A stretch of 64,000 nucleotides of DNA from Bigelowiella natans CCMP2755 (GCA_000320545.1 ADNK01001082.1:1-64000), one strand, 5' to 3'. Positions 12,555 to 26,325 are shown, counted from the first letter of the stretch. Notes: generated by a model from the letters alone, not told the origin. Numbers and translations: made by a program.

Positions 12555-14591
12555 TTGGCAGTCCTAATTCGTCGTGCCTGTTCAAGGAAATAATCACAAC
12601 CAGTTCTCAGTACACTCTCAAATACTCCCGCGGGCTTTTCTGATGTGGAACAGATTGTAAGCTTAACATATTTACGACTAGCAGTCGAAATGAAGTGAAG
12701 AAATGAGAGCAGAAAATCTGTCTCTCCTCGAATTAACTATCAAGGAAGAGACATTAACCAAATTCGGAAGACGCTAGGCAAGGTAGCGCTCCCCTTCCGA
12801 TTAGTTAAGGCGGAAGTATAGGACAAAAATATACATATTCTTGGAAGAAAGGTTGAACGTGTAGCAAAATTCTGCATAGGACACAGGATTGGAATGGTGG
12901 GGGAAGGCCAACCTGACAGAGATGGAGTTCGAGGTGTTTCCGCTCACAGCAGCCCGCTCTCCCTCCTTTTTTCTGAAGGTGCACTTTTAAGCCTTTCGAC
13001 CCGAAGGCGAAATTTATAGATTCCAAAATTTAGCTATAATCTTGTATTACGACATCATTTATTTAAAGACGTAGCACAAATTTTAACATAAGAATGCAAA
13101 GGTTTTGCTTGCTCTGACGTATGAAACACTACGCGCCACATTTTGCAGACTTAAAATATGCCATTTTCAATAAATTTTCAGATTATACACCACATCTATG
13201 AAATACAACAAATAAAAATTTGCTTTTAAGCGTTAGAACACAAACATAATTTTCTAGGATGCCGCAATACTATTCTGAAATTTGAATATGGAATTATCAA
13301 ACTATATTTGCCATCCGTCAGTACATTTAGCAGAGGAATTACATTATATTATCACATAATTAGCAAATTAATAGTTGTCTTACTAATAACTTATGTTGAA
13401 TTCTATTATATAAGCTAAGACCCGGATACCTTTACTATATCTTGTAAGAAACTCTTCCATGTGTGCTGCTGTCCAAGCTCAAATATAACTTTTTCCTCGG
13501 CCTCTGAATTCCGACAGTGCTTAAATTATGACAAATAAGTGCGTCTACCCTCTATATTTGTCTCTCCTATTGTATTAGATGTCAAAAAAATAATTTGGAT
13601 TCCTCTGAGATTGTCGCTGCTTCTGAAAACTACCTCGAACTTTTATTAAGACAAAGTTGTCCGACCGAAATATTATTCCCGCATATTTGCCCTTTAATGT
13701 CAGCTTACGCTCTATTCCAGATAAAATTATGTGGCATTTATTACTATTTTACTTTTTCGTTGCTGCTTTCTGAATACGGAGCATTTTCTCTTCAAAAATG
13801 TCCTATATTTCTAATATTTAGTTCAATTAAAGCATTAGCAAAAACCAACCCAAAAGCACGCAACGACATCCTTTTCCAAAAAATACAAAGAAGTATTCTT
13901 AATTGTTTTTTTTACAAGATAAGTGAATTATGAGTACTTATCCATAATAATCTCCTCAAATTACATTATAATTATGCACTGTCCACCGGCCACATTCATT
14001 AAATAAAATTTCGTCTTGAGCTTGAAAAAATGGCCGGGGGTAATCCCTCTTAATGACGCTATTGCCGGTACCACAAAACTTTTACGAAAATATAGTGAAT
14101 TGATTGTGGAAATGTATGACACAAATTCAACGTATTTAGTCATCTCCATTTATGAATTTTATTAAATATGCATGTAATTGATTTCCTTATGGCTATCATG
14201 CACTTCATAATTACATAAAATAAAATTATTTTGAAATTATTAATGGAGTAAATTGATCTTATTATTACTTTATGAATTACATTCTCGATATAATATTTTT
14301 TATAATTTAGGTAAACCAATTTCATGGGTTAAGGCAAAATAATATGATTGTCGTATTATAATTATCTCCAATTTTTAAAAAGTCATCGAAAAAAACTCAT
14401 AGATTTGATTATCTGAGAAGAGACCCATCTTAAATGCAGGCTAATCTTAACAAATGCAAAAGTCAGAAACTATTTCAGAATATGTTTACATATTATAATA
14501 ACGACATGGATTGATTGATGTCGTAATTTTCTTACTCTCTGTTTGCCTTCTGTCCGGGGAATCTTGTTGTCTTAAATTAGTTCAGTGTGCG
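12555..14591. other. Head-to-head junction importin-alpha / L29, AT-rich, no gene seen
   Basis: A 2-kb divergent intergenic region that should hold both promoters. It becomes strongly AT-rich from about 13030 to 14480 and lacks the CTAG/GCATGC islands seen at tail-to-tail junctions. Open frames at 12805–13026, 13595–13933 and 13961–14325 are short, have no homology that I recognise and no splice context. Confidence 0.6.
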
Positions 14592-15831
14592 ATGGCCGCC
14601 CCCCCCTCCCGCATGTCCACCATGGCTTCTCTGGCCCTTAACATTGTCCTCGCAATTACTGCGCTCGTCGTCCTTATCCACACACACTACAATAGCAACG
14701 ACAACTTGGCTCTTTCCTTCGTTCAGAGAGGTACCTGTAGCGCCTTCGAATCGATCGATGACATGCAACTGAATTGTGGTCGTAGAAATTAGACAAAAGA
14801 TTTTGATGTCCATCGAAAACCATCCGAATCCTGATCAATATCCCACATGACTCTTTCATTTCGCAAAGCCTGCTCGGACGTTATACTCGCATTCGAAATA
14901 GACTTTTTGAATAAACGCACTTACACACCCACTACTTTGACAGGAGACGCAATTTTCGAAGAAGCTGTCCTAGTTTTGATACCAATTTATCTTTTAACGT
15001 TTAGGTCCGGTTGTAAGCGCTCCATTGATGCATATGCGTGCTCCCACTTCATCCCGAGGATTAACCCCATGCGTTAGAAGGGCTGTCACTGATGCCAAAG
15101 ACCTGAGAAAGCTGAACGACGATCAAATTCTTGATGAAATTGCGGAGTCTACCCGAGAACTTTTGGTTCTTCGAATGGCACAAAGCAATAGAAGGGTATT
15201 TAAAACTAGGGAAGTATGATAAGTGCGTTGTAGGGTTTGCCTTTAGATATGAGATCCTATATTATGATACTGAAGTTATTGTTTTCCCTTTCTCAGGAAG
15301 TGAAATCAAGCGATTTTGGGCTTCACAAGAAAAAGATTGCACAGCTTAAAACCATTCAGGTTTGGTCGATGATGAATGAAATTGATTTCATATACTATCA
15401 TTGAGAGAGATTTCCATACGGAAGTAGAAATCCGTAATTGGACGGTTCATCCTTGTAAGGCTGCACATCACACATCCACATCCGCCTTCATATTTTACCG
15501 AAAATTTCATTTTGAATATCATAATTTAACCACTTTTTCTGCATCAAATATGTATTCGTATTGTCGATGCGTAGAGGGAGCGCGAGATTGCTAACGGTGT
15601 TGGCAAGCGAGAGTCTAGAAACATGAAGAAGAAGGCATACAGGTGATCCCTTTCATTTATATCTCTCGTCTTTCTTAAAGTTCCATAGTGCGGAAGTAAA
15701 TACTACCCTCAGACCTATTTCAAATCTTGTTAATTTTGAGAGACTGGTGCATCTCACGATTTTCGTTACTTAGGAATATGGACATCCTCAAGCGTATCCG
15801 CAAGTTCGAACAGCCTGCTGACGATGAATAG
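14592..15831 (+). CDS. Plastid-type ribosomal protein L29 with signal plus transit presequence
   Basis: Component of the large (50S-type) ribosomal subunit near the exit tunnel. Five exons in phase: 14592–14730, 15005–15195, 15297–15359, 15575–15642, 15774–15831; 172 aa. The mature part is bacterial-type L29: KDLRKLNDDQILDEIAE, ELLVLRMAQSNRR, KSSDFGLHKKKIAQLKTIQ and REREIANG. The N-terminus has a hydrophobic signal-peptide core (ASLALNIVLAITALVVLI, residues about 12–29), then ALSFVQRG and a Ser/Pro/Arg-rich stretch like a transit peptide. That bipartite arrangement is how proteins reach complex plastids. The Phe after a possible cleavage at ALS|F recalls the motif known from red-derived plastids. 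A mitochondrial L29 is less likely because the hydrophobic leader does not suit a mitochondrial presequence. In-frame Met codons at residues 1, 8 and 11 leave the exact start slightly open. Confidence 0.88.
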
Positions 15832-18145
15832 ATGTATTGTTCGCTACTCGGGGGAAATTGTTACACTATAACCCGTAGGATAGAGCCGCATATTGCTCAT
15901 TGTGTGGCATGTGCATGAATAATATTCATGAATCATCTTCAAGATGGGGTACAATGCTAGAATGGGATTCTGTTACATCTGTTTTTATTATGTGATGTGG
16001 CTTGCGCATGGATCTGCATCCATCTCTAAATCTCGCCATGCACACATGCACACTCTCTACTGCATGGTGTGCTTGCAAATGACAGCAAATGTTGAAGCAC
16101 TAGAGCACAGCACACACAGTACTAGAGTACTAGAGCATGCTAGTACTGAGTCTAGACGTACTACGTATACGCTAGTGCGGGGCAGCCGCCAGCAGTTCTG
16201 CATGAGTTGTGCGATGCGTGGCCATTGAAGCCTTTCGAACGTGATGAGAAACAACGCTCGAGCAAGTTTCAGGGCGCACGCGCGCGCATTTCCTGCTCTG
16301 CATGCGGTTTTGCAGGGTTTTTCCAACCCTTAGATTTGGAAAAACCTCACGCTGTTGTGAACACGACAACTCGATCCAATGACATGTGAATGTGCAATTG
16401 AGCATCGCACAGACTTTTAGCACACCAATGTTGCACACGGTTTGAATTTCGGAGCAAAAAAATATTTTTTTGAGAATGAACGTCGCGTTGCAAAAAAAAT
16501 TCAAAATCGATTTTTTGCACATTCCGCGCAACAATGTGCAATGCATCTCATGCAAGGGCCAGTAGCAGTAGTAGTAGTAGCAGCAAATAGCAGTAGCAGC
16601 TGTAGCCAAAGAAACAGTGGTGCATGCACGTACGAAAAAAGAGGGAAATTAAGAACATCAAATCCTCCTCCTCCTCCTCCTCCTCCTCAGTGATGCAATG
16701 TTGCGAGCGCGAGCGAAACTGGCGAAGCGGCTTTGGCGGTCATTTGAAGGTGTTTGAGCGCACCAGAAGCCACCAGGAGCTCGTCAGAGTCCACCAGAGT
16801 GCATTCGCAATGTGTGGAATGTTTTTTTGTGGTTTTCCAAGCTTTTTGATGAAATTTGGTGCGCCCACCATGCTCGCAAAGCCGATGTTGCAAGTTTCTG
16901 CTGGTTGTGTATGATCTGACACAACCAGGCCAGCAGGCATGCTAGCATGCATGAGGCTGCCACACAATTCCAAGCGCATCTTCCCAGAGACGCCTGGCTG
17001 GCTAGCTCACAATGCAACTCCGTCATGTGCGCGCAAATGACCCTGCAACGACTGCTGGGTTTGGCACACAAACCATGCTTTGCGCGCGCGGCCTGCTGGC
17101 GCGCTCAATCGTTGCAATTGGACACATTGGAAGCACACTGCTAGATTTTACTAGTAAAACCTGCTAGCCTGTTTGAAGAAGTTCAAATTTGATTTTTTTT
17201 TTCGAATGCCAGCTTCAAAACCTCACTTTTCAACGCCTGCTAGCCTGCCAGCGCTAGAGCGTGAAATGCTCCCCACTTCTGAAACAGCTGGCGCAGTTGC
17301 ACTTGCTGTGCCACCAGTTTTTTGCAAGCACACGAGGCCAGCGCACACCAGCTTCACATGCTTGCAAAATTTCAGCACAAAAACGCAAAAATTGCTCTCA
17401 ATTGAGAGGTCATGCCACTCTAGCTAGGCTAGCACTCGTCACAGGTTTGATGGAGTTGTACTGCATGGGAACGAATGAGCCTCGATCTGCACGACGCTAG
17501 GATAGTAGTGGTCCATGCTACACATTAGCATGTTGCCAGCAGTCTACACGAACGCGGCGAGTACATATGCTAGGCCTAGTCATGCTAGCACGTGTGCATG
17601 CCACAATGCACGAACGTAGCGAACGTGTGTATGATTGCATTGAGACGGAGCTGATTGGAAATTTTCGGACTAGAAAGATTGATAATAGATCAATCTAGAT
17701 ACTTTGTAGATGTATAGTACATGTCACATTATACAAAAAGTATTTTGTAGACACACAAACACACACACACACACACATGACATAATACAGCACACACGCG
17801 CACATAAAGAGAGAAGGGGGCAGGGGGACAGCGGGTGCCGAAAGAATGGAATGAAATTTACTTGTTTAGGTACAGACACATATAAAAACTACTCTGTACG
17901 GTGCACAGCATCCCCATCACCATATTGGAGATTGATTATCTCCAACATGAATCCTAACAGTGTGTGTATTTGTCGCAGCCTTGTTATTATTTTTATTATT
18001 ATTATTCATATTATTATCATTATGCCACGGAGCCCCTAACAACCTCAGCAGCCACGGGGCCTAAAGTGTCGCGCACTTCATTGCGAAGCTGTTGTGTTAT
18101 ACTCGTCATGTCCACACCCTAATCAAACAGTCATCCGGCGTTATA

Positions 18146-18184
<39 letters not shown>

Positions 18185-18328
18185 TCGCAGCAAAAGAATC
18201 AATTCTCACACTATTTTTAAAAGGAAATCAGTCCCTGCAAAATAGTATTCATGACGACGCACGAGGTCGACATTGGAAATAAAATTGGTGTTTATGGTCA
18301 TGATAAAAATTAATATCATCTTAGTTCT
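15832..18328. other. Tail-to-tail junction L29 / SCAMP with the longest palindrome-rich island
   Basis: No supported gene. About 15990–17660 is an island rich in GCATGC, CTAG, GCGCGC and TGCTAGC words with CAG/CTG words. Many short overlapping frames open on both strands (for example 16172–16609 −, 16784–17071 −), with no exon–intron logic. About 17700–18328 returns to ordinary sequence with (CA)n near 17754–17776, a TTATTA run near 17985–18020 and (TG)n at 18149–18181. Confidence 0.7.
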
Positions 18329-19430
18329 TCATACCTCCTTCCCCCACTCATTTTGAACTTTTTTAAAGTTGAGCACCGAAAGTATAGCAGTTGCACCCCA
18401 GCCGATCATCGCTAAGAATGTCACGAATGCGGATTTGGGATTTCCCACCGCAAACTGCTGCACCATTGTCATTAGTCCACCCGCCGCACAATTGGGCAAG
18501 CCGAGAGCCATTACCACAACGAAGAAGCAGTGGAATGCAAACGATATCACGAAGCAGAAGTACCTATAGTAACCACCAGTAACAACAACAACTAAAACGA
18601 CAACAACAATATTGACGTTTGTTGTCTCTATCGTTTATTCGGTGTACTCATCGTCTTCGATCAGCCAGTAGCGACTACTTGCTAATACTGCTACTACTAC
18701 TACTACCCCCACCACTGCTTGCTGGCTGGCTATTGTGCGTGGTTGATGTTTTGGTTGTTATTCTTCTGACCTAAGCGTGGTTTTGTCTCGATATGCAAAG
18801 TATATTGGTCGATACCTGAAGAAGAAAGAGAAAACAATTGTTCACCGACGGAGACCAGAGAAAGTATCATTATCATCACAATATCATCAAGGGAAATCTC
18901 AGCTTTCAATATCATCGAGTTTCACCTTCACCATCATCATCATCGTCGTCATCCTCCTCCTCCTCACCATCATCATAATCATCACCTTCACCATTTAGAC
19001 TTAACACACTACTTACCACAGCTTCCAAGCTCCTGGAATACCGATAAGATACATGGTTCCCCATAGAGTATAAGAAGGGCCACTTTGATCGCCCGAGAAC
19101 CATATTCCGAGCTGTACAAACACACGCATGAAGTAAAGTACATTATGTAAATCTTGTGATAAGTGACATGTATTTGTCCCCTTCTCATCCCAAGCACGAC
19201 AAGACTGAGAGCGATGACAGTCGTACGGAGCATTTTTTGGCATAATTGCCCTTAAAATATAGATATTATGAATGTGTTATGATACTACTAAGTGGGATAA
19301 TAGTACCATAGCGATCCAATTGATGAAGAGGGCTCCCCATGTCATCAGAAGGTTCATATATAGCCGTTTCATCATCGCTTTCTTGCCAGAGGGAATCTCC
19401 TCGTCAATATCATGATACTCTATAGCATAC

Positions 19431-19514
<84 letters not shown>

Positions 19515-20804
19515 CGAGAGAGAGAGAGAAGGGTTACTTTGGTAGTATTTTTAGAATACACAGGCCGAGAAAAGAAAACACTCACACGAACTCACACACA
19601 CACATACGCACGCAACTAATACGTGCCAATAATAATATCTAATTCGTGTCAATAATAACATCTGTCTAAAGCACACACGTTCTTCTCGACAAGCTATGAA
19701 TTAGCATTCCAAATATTACCATTCAAACGGCCAGTTTGGTTTTAAGTGCTTGATCTCACGCTCCACCATACCTAGCTCGGCTTCTCGACGTCGTAGCTGC
19801 TCTTCCCGTTCCTTTAAAGCCTGTTATGAGTAATGATGATGATGATTACAACGACGATGATGGTGGTAGTGGTGGTGGCGGTGGCGGCGAAAAATGATGA
19901 TAATGACAATGATCCTATATCAAGAAATAATGTCAACACGCACACAATAAATAAATATATATATATATATTTTTAAATTCATACCCACACCATATGATGC
20001 ATCCCCCCCCCCCCCCCCCCCACACACACACAATATGCTATGTTAACGTGTGTAAAACATAGTTGCTCGTACCCTCTCCCGTTCCGATATGTCCCCCCGT
20101 GGCTGTTCCACCGGTCTCGTCGCTTGGAAAACAACGGAAGACAAGAAGTAAAAAGTAGTGTGCTAAGCTGTTGAATAACATTGTCATGTGAAAGATTTCT
20201 TGTCTATGCAACTACCCTATATTAAAACTCAAATATGTATTAAAGTTAAAATGGGTATATATAGAAATTAAAAAGAGTAGTACACCCATAATAAATTAGA
20301 ACAGTTGGGGAAAAGAGAACAACACGATATGTACAAAATGCCTCATAAAGCGTAAAATCACATTATAAATCAATTTTGAAAGAGAATGAGAATGAAGGGG
20401 CCTACTCACATTCGCGGCTATTCTTTGTCTGGCCAATCTTGGCCTCGGGGACGGTGTCAGTGACGTCTACAGCCTCGCAATCATCTCCGATGCCTGAGGA
20501 GCAACAAAACGTGGAAAGTAAGATAACGACCAAAGCTGAGCCTCTGCAACGGCGAATCTCATAAATAGAGAATAAATTTAACGTAAGGGTATGAGTAAAA
20601 TTGGCCGCATTCGTTACATATTATACCAACAACCTCAATTCGTGACAACCGAGTTATACCTGTTCCATAGGAGGAAGCAGCAGGTTTACTGGCAGCTTTT
20701 TGTTTCTGTGGTCTAAAAAACGTCATAGTCTCCCCTGATCTGTGAGGAGGTGGCATCAATTGGGAAGGTGTTACAAACGAGCAAATTTTAGATCCGCTGG
20801 ACAT
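18329..20804 (-). CDS. Secretory carrier membrane protein (SCAMP family)
   Basis: Four-span membrane protein of post-Golgi and endosomal recycling vesicles. Seven exons on the minus strand: 20804–20660, 20493–20410, 20122–20073, 19820–19720, 19430–19307, 19111–19017, 18563–18329; all phases agree, giving 277 aa. Order of parts: disordered N-terminus; cytosolic coiled coil (ALKEREEQLRRREAEL) ending in PNWPFEW; LYMNLLMTWGALFINWIAM (span 1); IWFSGDQSGPSYTLWGTMYL (span 2); the family's GAW..WY turn, here GAWKLWYF; FVISFAFHCFFVVVMALGLP (span 3); FLAMIGWGATAILSVLNFKK (span 4). The product ends soon after span 4 and has no NPF-rich N-terminus, as in short plant and protist SCAMPs. Intron 4 carries a long (AC)n(AG)n tract. 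Convergent with L29, divergent from the HIT gene. Confidence 0.95.
19433..19531. repeat. Compound (AC)n(AG)n microsatellite in SCAMP intron
   Basis: An uninterrupted AC run of about 35 bp passes directly into an AG run of about 60 bp with two interruptions. It sits right at the acceptor side of the intron before the exon at 19430–19307; on the sense strand it reads (CT)n(GT)n and so supplies the polypyrimidine tract. Confidence 0.95.
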
Positions 20805-21674
20805 CTCGTTTGCTTCCGTGGGGGGGGGGGGGTTGTCGGAAACGCTAACACGGACAATAAGCAGCTAGAACTTATTTCCAGCATTGATGCGGTAGCATTC
20901 TCCTAAATCATATTGTTCGCTCGAAAATTAATCTTTGAAAAATCACCACTGTCACTGGTAGCGGAAACCTTTCGTCATACTACTATCACTATGTGGAGCT
21001 TTCTCCTTTCTCTTTCCATGCCCTAAACCGGGAATTCTCTCAAATGAAAAGGTACAAATGGCCCAACTCGAAAGGAAGATAAACTAGGTGCGGATAGGCT
21101 AGCTAATGATTTGAATTACCGGCTAATTGGTGTGTAATACTCTGTTTTGGAAGGGGGGTCCCTCTTCGCGAAGGGATTGACGCCGTCCATCGTTGCTCTT
21201 TTCTGATTTAAGACCGTTCCTCCTTACTGCAAAGCTCAATCGACTTGCATTTCATCAAAAGGAGAAGAATATTTGATGTCGCGATCTACTAATACATTGC
21301 ACATTTGTCCCGGACACTCAGAAAGCATGTTCGGTTCTAAAAACACAAATGCCATGTCTTTGTGCCCTACGACAATACAATTCGGAGTTTTCTTCTAGCT
21401 TCCGTCTCTTCTTCCCTCTCTCGTCCGTAATCGATCGTACCCCCACCTGTGATGCGAGTTGCAATGCTCTTCAGGCGGTTCCGCCTCAGGACGCAGCGAA
21501 GGCACCAGGTAGCTGAATTCAATATGATCCTGGATTTGTAAGGGGAGGAGGAGTCTGTTCGGACCGCTGATGTACTGTGTGATTTTCTAGGTTATCACTG
21601 CCATTACGTCTGGCTTGCTTGTTGTCGGGTGTGTGCACCACATCGGTTTCAGGGGACTTCCAGGCAATTCCTCC

Positions 21675-21760
<86 letters not shown>

Positions 21761-21786
21761 ACACAACACAAAACACGCTCGCGGGC
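20805..21786. other. Head-to-head junction SCAMP / HIT, bidirectional promoter region
   Basis: No gene seen. It contains a G run (about 20820–20832) next to the SCAMP start, ordinary mixed sequence, and a compound (AC)n(AG)n microsatellite at about 21676–21755 just before the proposed HIT start. No palindrome-rich island is present. Confidence 0.65.
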
Positions 21787-23108
21787 ATGGGCAATAACGT
21801 AGCACTAAAGACAATGATAATGACGGTCACGATCATGACAGCAGGATTTGGAACAAAGGCTTTATCCACCGCTACTGCAGCAGGTGGTGAACACCATGAT
21901 ATATATATTATCATTGTGAAATCAAATAGTTTAATCTAAGCAATAGTTATCGGAATTAAAAAAAAAAATCTTGTCAGGGGCTGAAAGCTCCGTCATGTTT
22001 GGTCGATTCAAACTCTCGAGTGAAAATCAGGTGAACATAAGGAGAGTAGTAGCTAGGAGTATTATATTACAAATTAAGTTGTCCACTTCCTTGATAACGA
22101 CTGGGACTCAATCAATACTTATAAGATTGCGAAATAACATCAGGTGTTCTACGCATCAAAGCATTGTCTTGGAATCGTGAATTTGAAGGTTGATCTTGCA
22201 CGTAGAAGTAGTTGCATTTTAGCAGCAGCAATAACAACAGCAGGGAGGACATAGAGCGTTCTGTCCTCCTGAGTTACAGATCTGCTTTTTGCTCATATTC
22301 GTGTTCTTTGACGACTGTTTTGGTGCTGGCATGTTAAACCACCACCTCTAGCCCATCGTTCCAGGGCACGTCTTGGTCATTCCGAAACGCGTCGCTCCGA
22401 GGCTCATGGACCTTACCGATGAGGTAGTACAACAGAGAATCTATTTTGGTCTATAGATAGATACTCTTTACTTATTGTAAACAACCGATTACTTTCCTTC
22501 TGCAGCAATACTTCCTTTATTCCACAGCAAGGGAGAGTACCAATCGATGACCCCTATAAGTAGATTATTGCGAGTCCATCCCACTCGTGGCCACTATTAC
22601 AAGAACTACTATTATTACTGTAACAGTAATGACCACTACTTTGCCTACTACTGCTGCTGCTACTACTACTACTAATGCCAGGAGTCGCAGGACTTAATGA
22701 ACAGCGTAAGGAAAATCTCGCCCAAAATTGAGGAGCACTATAAGGCAACGGCACTCAATATTGCCATGCAGGTAGCAAATACGACATCATCGTTCAATTT
22801 CTATGCAACCCCCTTCCTACCTACGCACCAAGTAGTAGTAGTAGTAGTAGTCGTCGTCGTCGTCGTCGTCATCGTAGTAAAATATCAATCTTGATGATAG
22901 AAACGAACCCAACTTTGAAGACAGACAACAGAAAGACAGACAGACCTTAGATAGAGAATGTAGTTGCTGCTACAAGACAAGAACCCATTTTTACAAAATT
23001 GAGAAAACATTCAAGTAGAACCATTTTCTACGTGGAGAACCTTTCAAATTTTGCGGTATACATATTACAATGTGCCATCATTAACTCTCTCTCGCTCTCG
23101 CTCTCTTT

Positions 23109-23155
<47 letters not shown>

Positions 23156-23784
23156 TTATATTGTGTAGGATGGGAAAGATGCTGGGCAATCGGTTCCACA
23201 TGTACATATCCACATACTGCCGCGGATTCCAAGTAGTTAATATTAATAAGCAGCATCAATTTTATAGAATACTAGTTTATGCAGGCATTGTCATTTAACG
23301 CGTGCCACTGATGGTATTGCAGTTGCAATGAACAACTATTAAGAGCTCCTATTGTGATTTGACCGATCCATCATTTCCCAGAGGATATTGAGCCAAATGA
23401 CAAGGTTTATGAAGCTATTGAAAGCTGGAATCAGAAAGGAGGCGCTGTTGCGCCGGTAACGAAACAAAGAAAAGCTAAATTAGAGGTACGTACAAGTGTT
23501 AGAAGTGGAGGAGGGAACATGATCAAGCTGCTGTCGTGCACAAACTATAAGCACTGGTCTATGATGGATGATTGTAGGGTTATTATTTCCAAATCTTGTA
23601 CGTATTGCTCAACTAGTCAATGTTACAATGAAATGATTTAGCGGCTGCTCTAAAATATGCATCCTCGTGCATGCAGGTTCCTAAGGATGAAGACAGAAAG
23701 CCACGTACCATGGAGGAGATGGGAATCGAAGCAAGAGAATTAAGAGCACTCTTCCCAGACAATAATGTGCCTCCAATGACCTAG
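21787..23784 (+). CDS. FHIT-type HIT-family dinucleoside polyphosphate hydrolase
   Basis: Predicted to cleave Ap3A/Ap4A-like nucleotides to AMP plus NDP or NTP. Exons in phase: 21787–21883, 21978–22030, 22144–22188, 22352–22423, 22691–22771, 23169–23232, 23382–23485, 23677–23784; 207 aa. Fhit landmarks: FGRFKLSSENQVFYASK, IVNLKPIVPGHVLVIPKR, RLMDLTDE, NIAMQDGKDAGQSVPH and the catalytic HIT motif HVHIHILPR (about 23194–23220). The C-terminal RTMEEMGIEARELRALF segment also matches the Fhit branch. The first exon is less certain: it adds a hydrophobic leader of about 40 residues before the usual Fhit start. If it is only leader sequence, translation could begin at ATG 21995 inside exon 2. The leader could direct the enzyme to an organelle. 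Confidence 0.92.
22831..23150. repeat. Microsatellites in HIT introns
   Basis: (TAG)n then (TCG)n at about 22831–22872, and a compound (CT)n(GT)n at about 23092–23150 in the intron directly upstream of the HIT-motif exon. Confidence 0.9.
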
Positions 23785-24455
23785 TTTTGATGACACGACT
23801 TCAAGACGGTCATATAGCTTGCAATGTTGCGAGCGAGCGCTATGAGAGAAATTAATGATAAAGAGCGAGCTCGTCGCTCTGCTTATTCTAGACAAATCGA
23901 GAGCTGCATGCATGTGCATGCGCCTTTCATCACGCCGCCATCGCATCTAGTGCTAGCATGTTCGATTCAGCGTACAAATGTGATAAGCTATAGCGAGCGC
24001 ACCGTTGTAATTTAAGAAAAAGCGTTCATCTCGTAGCACATGGTACGTCGCTATACTGCGTACAGTCTCTGCATGGCCGACTCGATGATTTTACTCCATT
24101 CTTCGATTAGTCTCGTGTGTTTGCTCTAATATAAGCGGTACGCATGCGTGTACGTACCCGCATGATTGAAGCGCTCACATGTATCCTATTTGATATATTA
24201 TTGAACTTGCTAGCAGCTGTACATATATGTATATCAATGCTCCATTGCATGATGGTATAGATCTAGAATTACCAAATACATGCGCGAGCACTTTGTGTTG
24301 GGTATAAGTCTTCATATTATTCGCTTGTCATAGCCACTTCCACACCGCTGTACATAGCAAGTAAACGATGAGGAATTGTACGTGCAGAGAGATAAATAGC
24401 GAAGAAGCAAACCGACTCGAAGCAAGTGGCATATGGATGGAAACGGAGGCCATTG
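23785..24455. other. Tail-to-tail junction HIT / unrecognised gene with palindrome-rich island
   Basis: No gene seen. About 23820–24260 shows GAGCGAGCTCG, GCATGCATGTGCATGC-like and GTACGTAC words, the same style as the other convergent junctions. The remainder up to the stop codon at 24458 is ordinary 3' flank. Confidence 0.6.
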
Positions 24456-24784
24456 TTAAGAAGCCCTAACTTTCGCCTTGCTAGCAGTGCTTTCTGCTAC
24501 GGGAATGATCTTGTACAAAGAGGAATGCTCAATCTCATATCGTTCGTTTACAGTCCTGCAGCAAAACGACAACATTGACAAGAAGTTACAATAACACGCA
24601 ATCTGGCACCCAATAGATGAGCTCATTAAAAATGCTGAGCATAATATTATGCCATGGTGTTAGGGATTAACACTGCTCTTTACATCTACGGAACTGCGAC
24701 TCGGTGCCGCGGAACAAATCGCCGAAATGCCAATCATCGAAACCACACAAACATTCATGCATCCATTTGTGCGTGAGCGTGCGC

Positions 24785-24823
<39 letters not shown>

Positions 24824-25149
24824 CGTGTGTGCATATATGTTATGTATTCATCTTATCTATACATATCGAGTTTATATGTAAGGACTAGCGAACAAAAATA
24901 TAGCTTTGAACCTTGTTCTTCACCTTCCCCACCTCTCCCGCCACTACCACGACCACTATCGTCATCATCGCCATAATGATCACCATCATCATCATCATCA
25001 TCATCATCACCTTGCTAACTGTTCCCATCCCTTAACCCTACGCCACTGCATAACGCGCAGCTCCTTTTCCAGCACCAAATGAACATTTCTGAGATGAAAG
25101 AACAAAGAATTGGAATAAGACTAGCATTCGTGAAACCATAGAAAGAAAG

Positions 25150-25192
<43 letters not shown>

Positions 25193-26083
25193 GTGGGAGG
25201 GGGGGCGGAGCACAGCAGCAGCAGGAGGAGGAAGGAGGAGAGGTAGCGACTATGCTATTAACGAGCTATGTGAAACCAAACACTGCACGTACTTTTCCGT
25301 TTATAAAATCTTTCAATTATCCGTAAATTGATTTTATTTGGTTCTAGTTTCTTCTAAATGTGATTATTGATAATAACATCGAATTACCTGTGGTACGTAT
25401 ACCAGAAGAGCAATGTCCTCTGCATAATGCTAAGATCATCGCCCTGCACAACCGATTGTTCAGTTAAATTCATAGCAAAATTTTGAAGCTATTCGAGGAT
25501 TAAATTTCGAAGAAACTGTAAGTATCGATAACATTTACGCAAAACAACAAATGGCTATCATGTTGCAAGAAGGAAATAATCACTACTTGCTCTCTTGAAT
25601 TCCAGTATCATTCAATTTTAAGATTTAATAATAATTTGTGATTACGTGCAGTTGATCGTATAGCAAGTAATGCGGAACACGCACACGCACAAACATGCAT
25701 CGGCGCAGCACTACCACATCGACCAAAGAAACCCTATATTATAATGATGAAATGTAAAGTGTAATCTTGACCTCATTTCCAAGCACCAACTCGACGCAAT
25801 CTAGGTACTGCGACTGTAAGTATTCAACATCGCAGAGGCTCGATATCTAACAACGAAATGACAGGTGTGGTTAATGAGGTGTGGTTCGGGACAAGAACAA
25901 AAACACCACCACCAACAACAACAACAACGAAAACAATGAGCAGGGAGAAGGAGATAGAGGGGGGGAAATGAAACGGAAGAAGAAGAAGATGATGATGATG
26001 AAGAAAGGATAGTGACTTAAGAAATCATAAGCCAAAGCACAGATTTGACAATGAAGAACAGACATCCATCCATATTTCTAGTA

Positions 26084-26145
<62 letters not shown>

Positions 26146-26270
26146 AGCACACAAACATACATATACCTCAAGTAATTCTTGGACAAGATCTGTCAGCCCA
26201 GCTCCGTCTTTTGCTAGGTACCATGTTGTCCATGTTAATAACATCACCATTCAATTGGGCGGTGGTCATA

Positions 26271-26325
<55 letters not shown>

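Noticed and set aside
13595-13933. 112-codon plus-strand frame in the AT-rich importin/L29 junction.
   Set aside because: Composition is that of AT-rich intergenic DNA, the first codon is not a convincing start, and no family or splice context was found.
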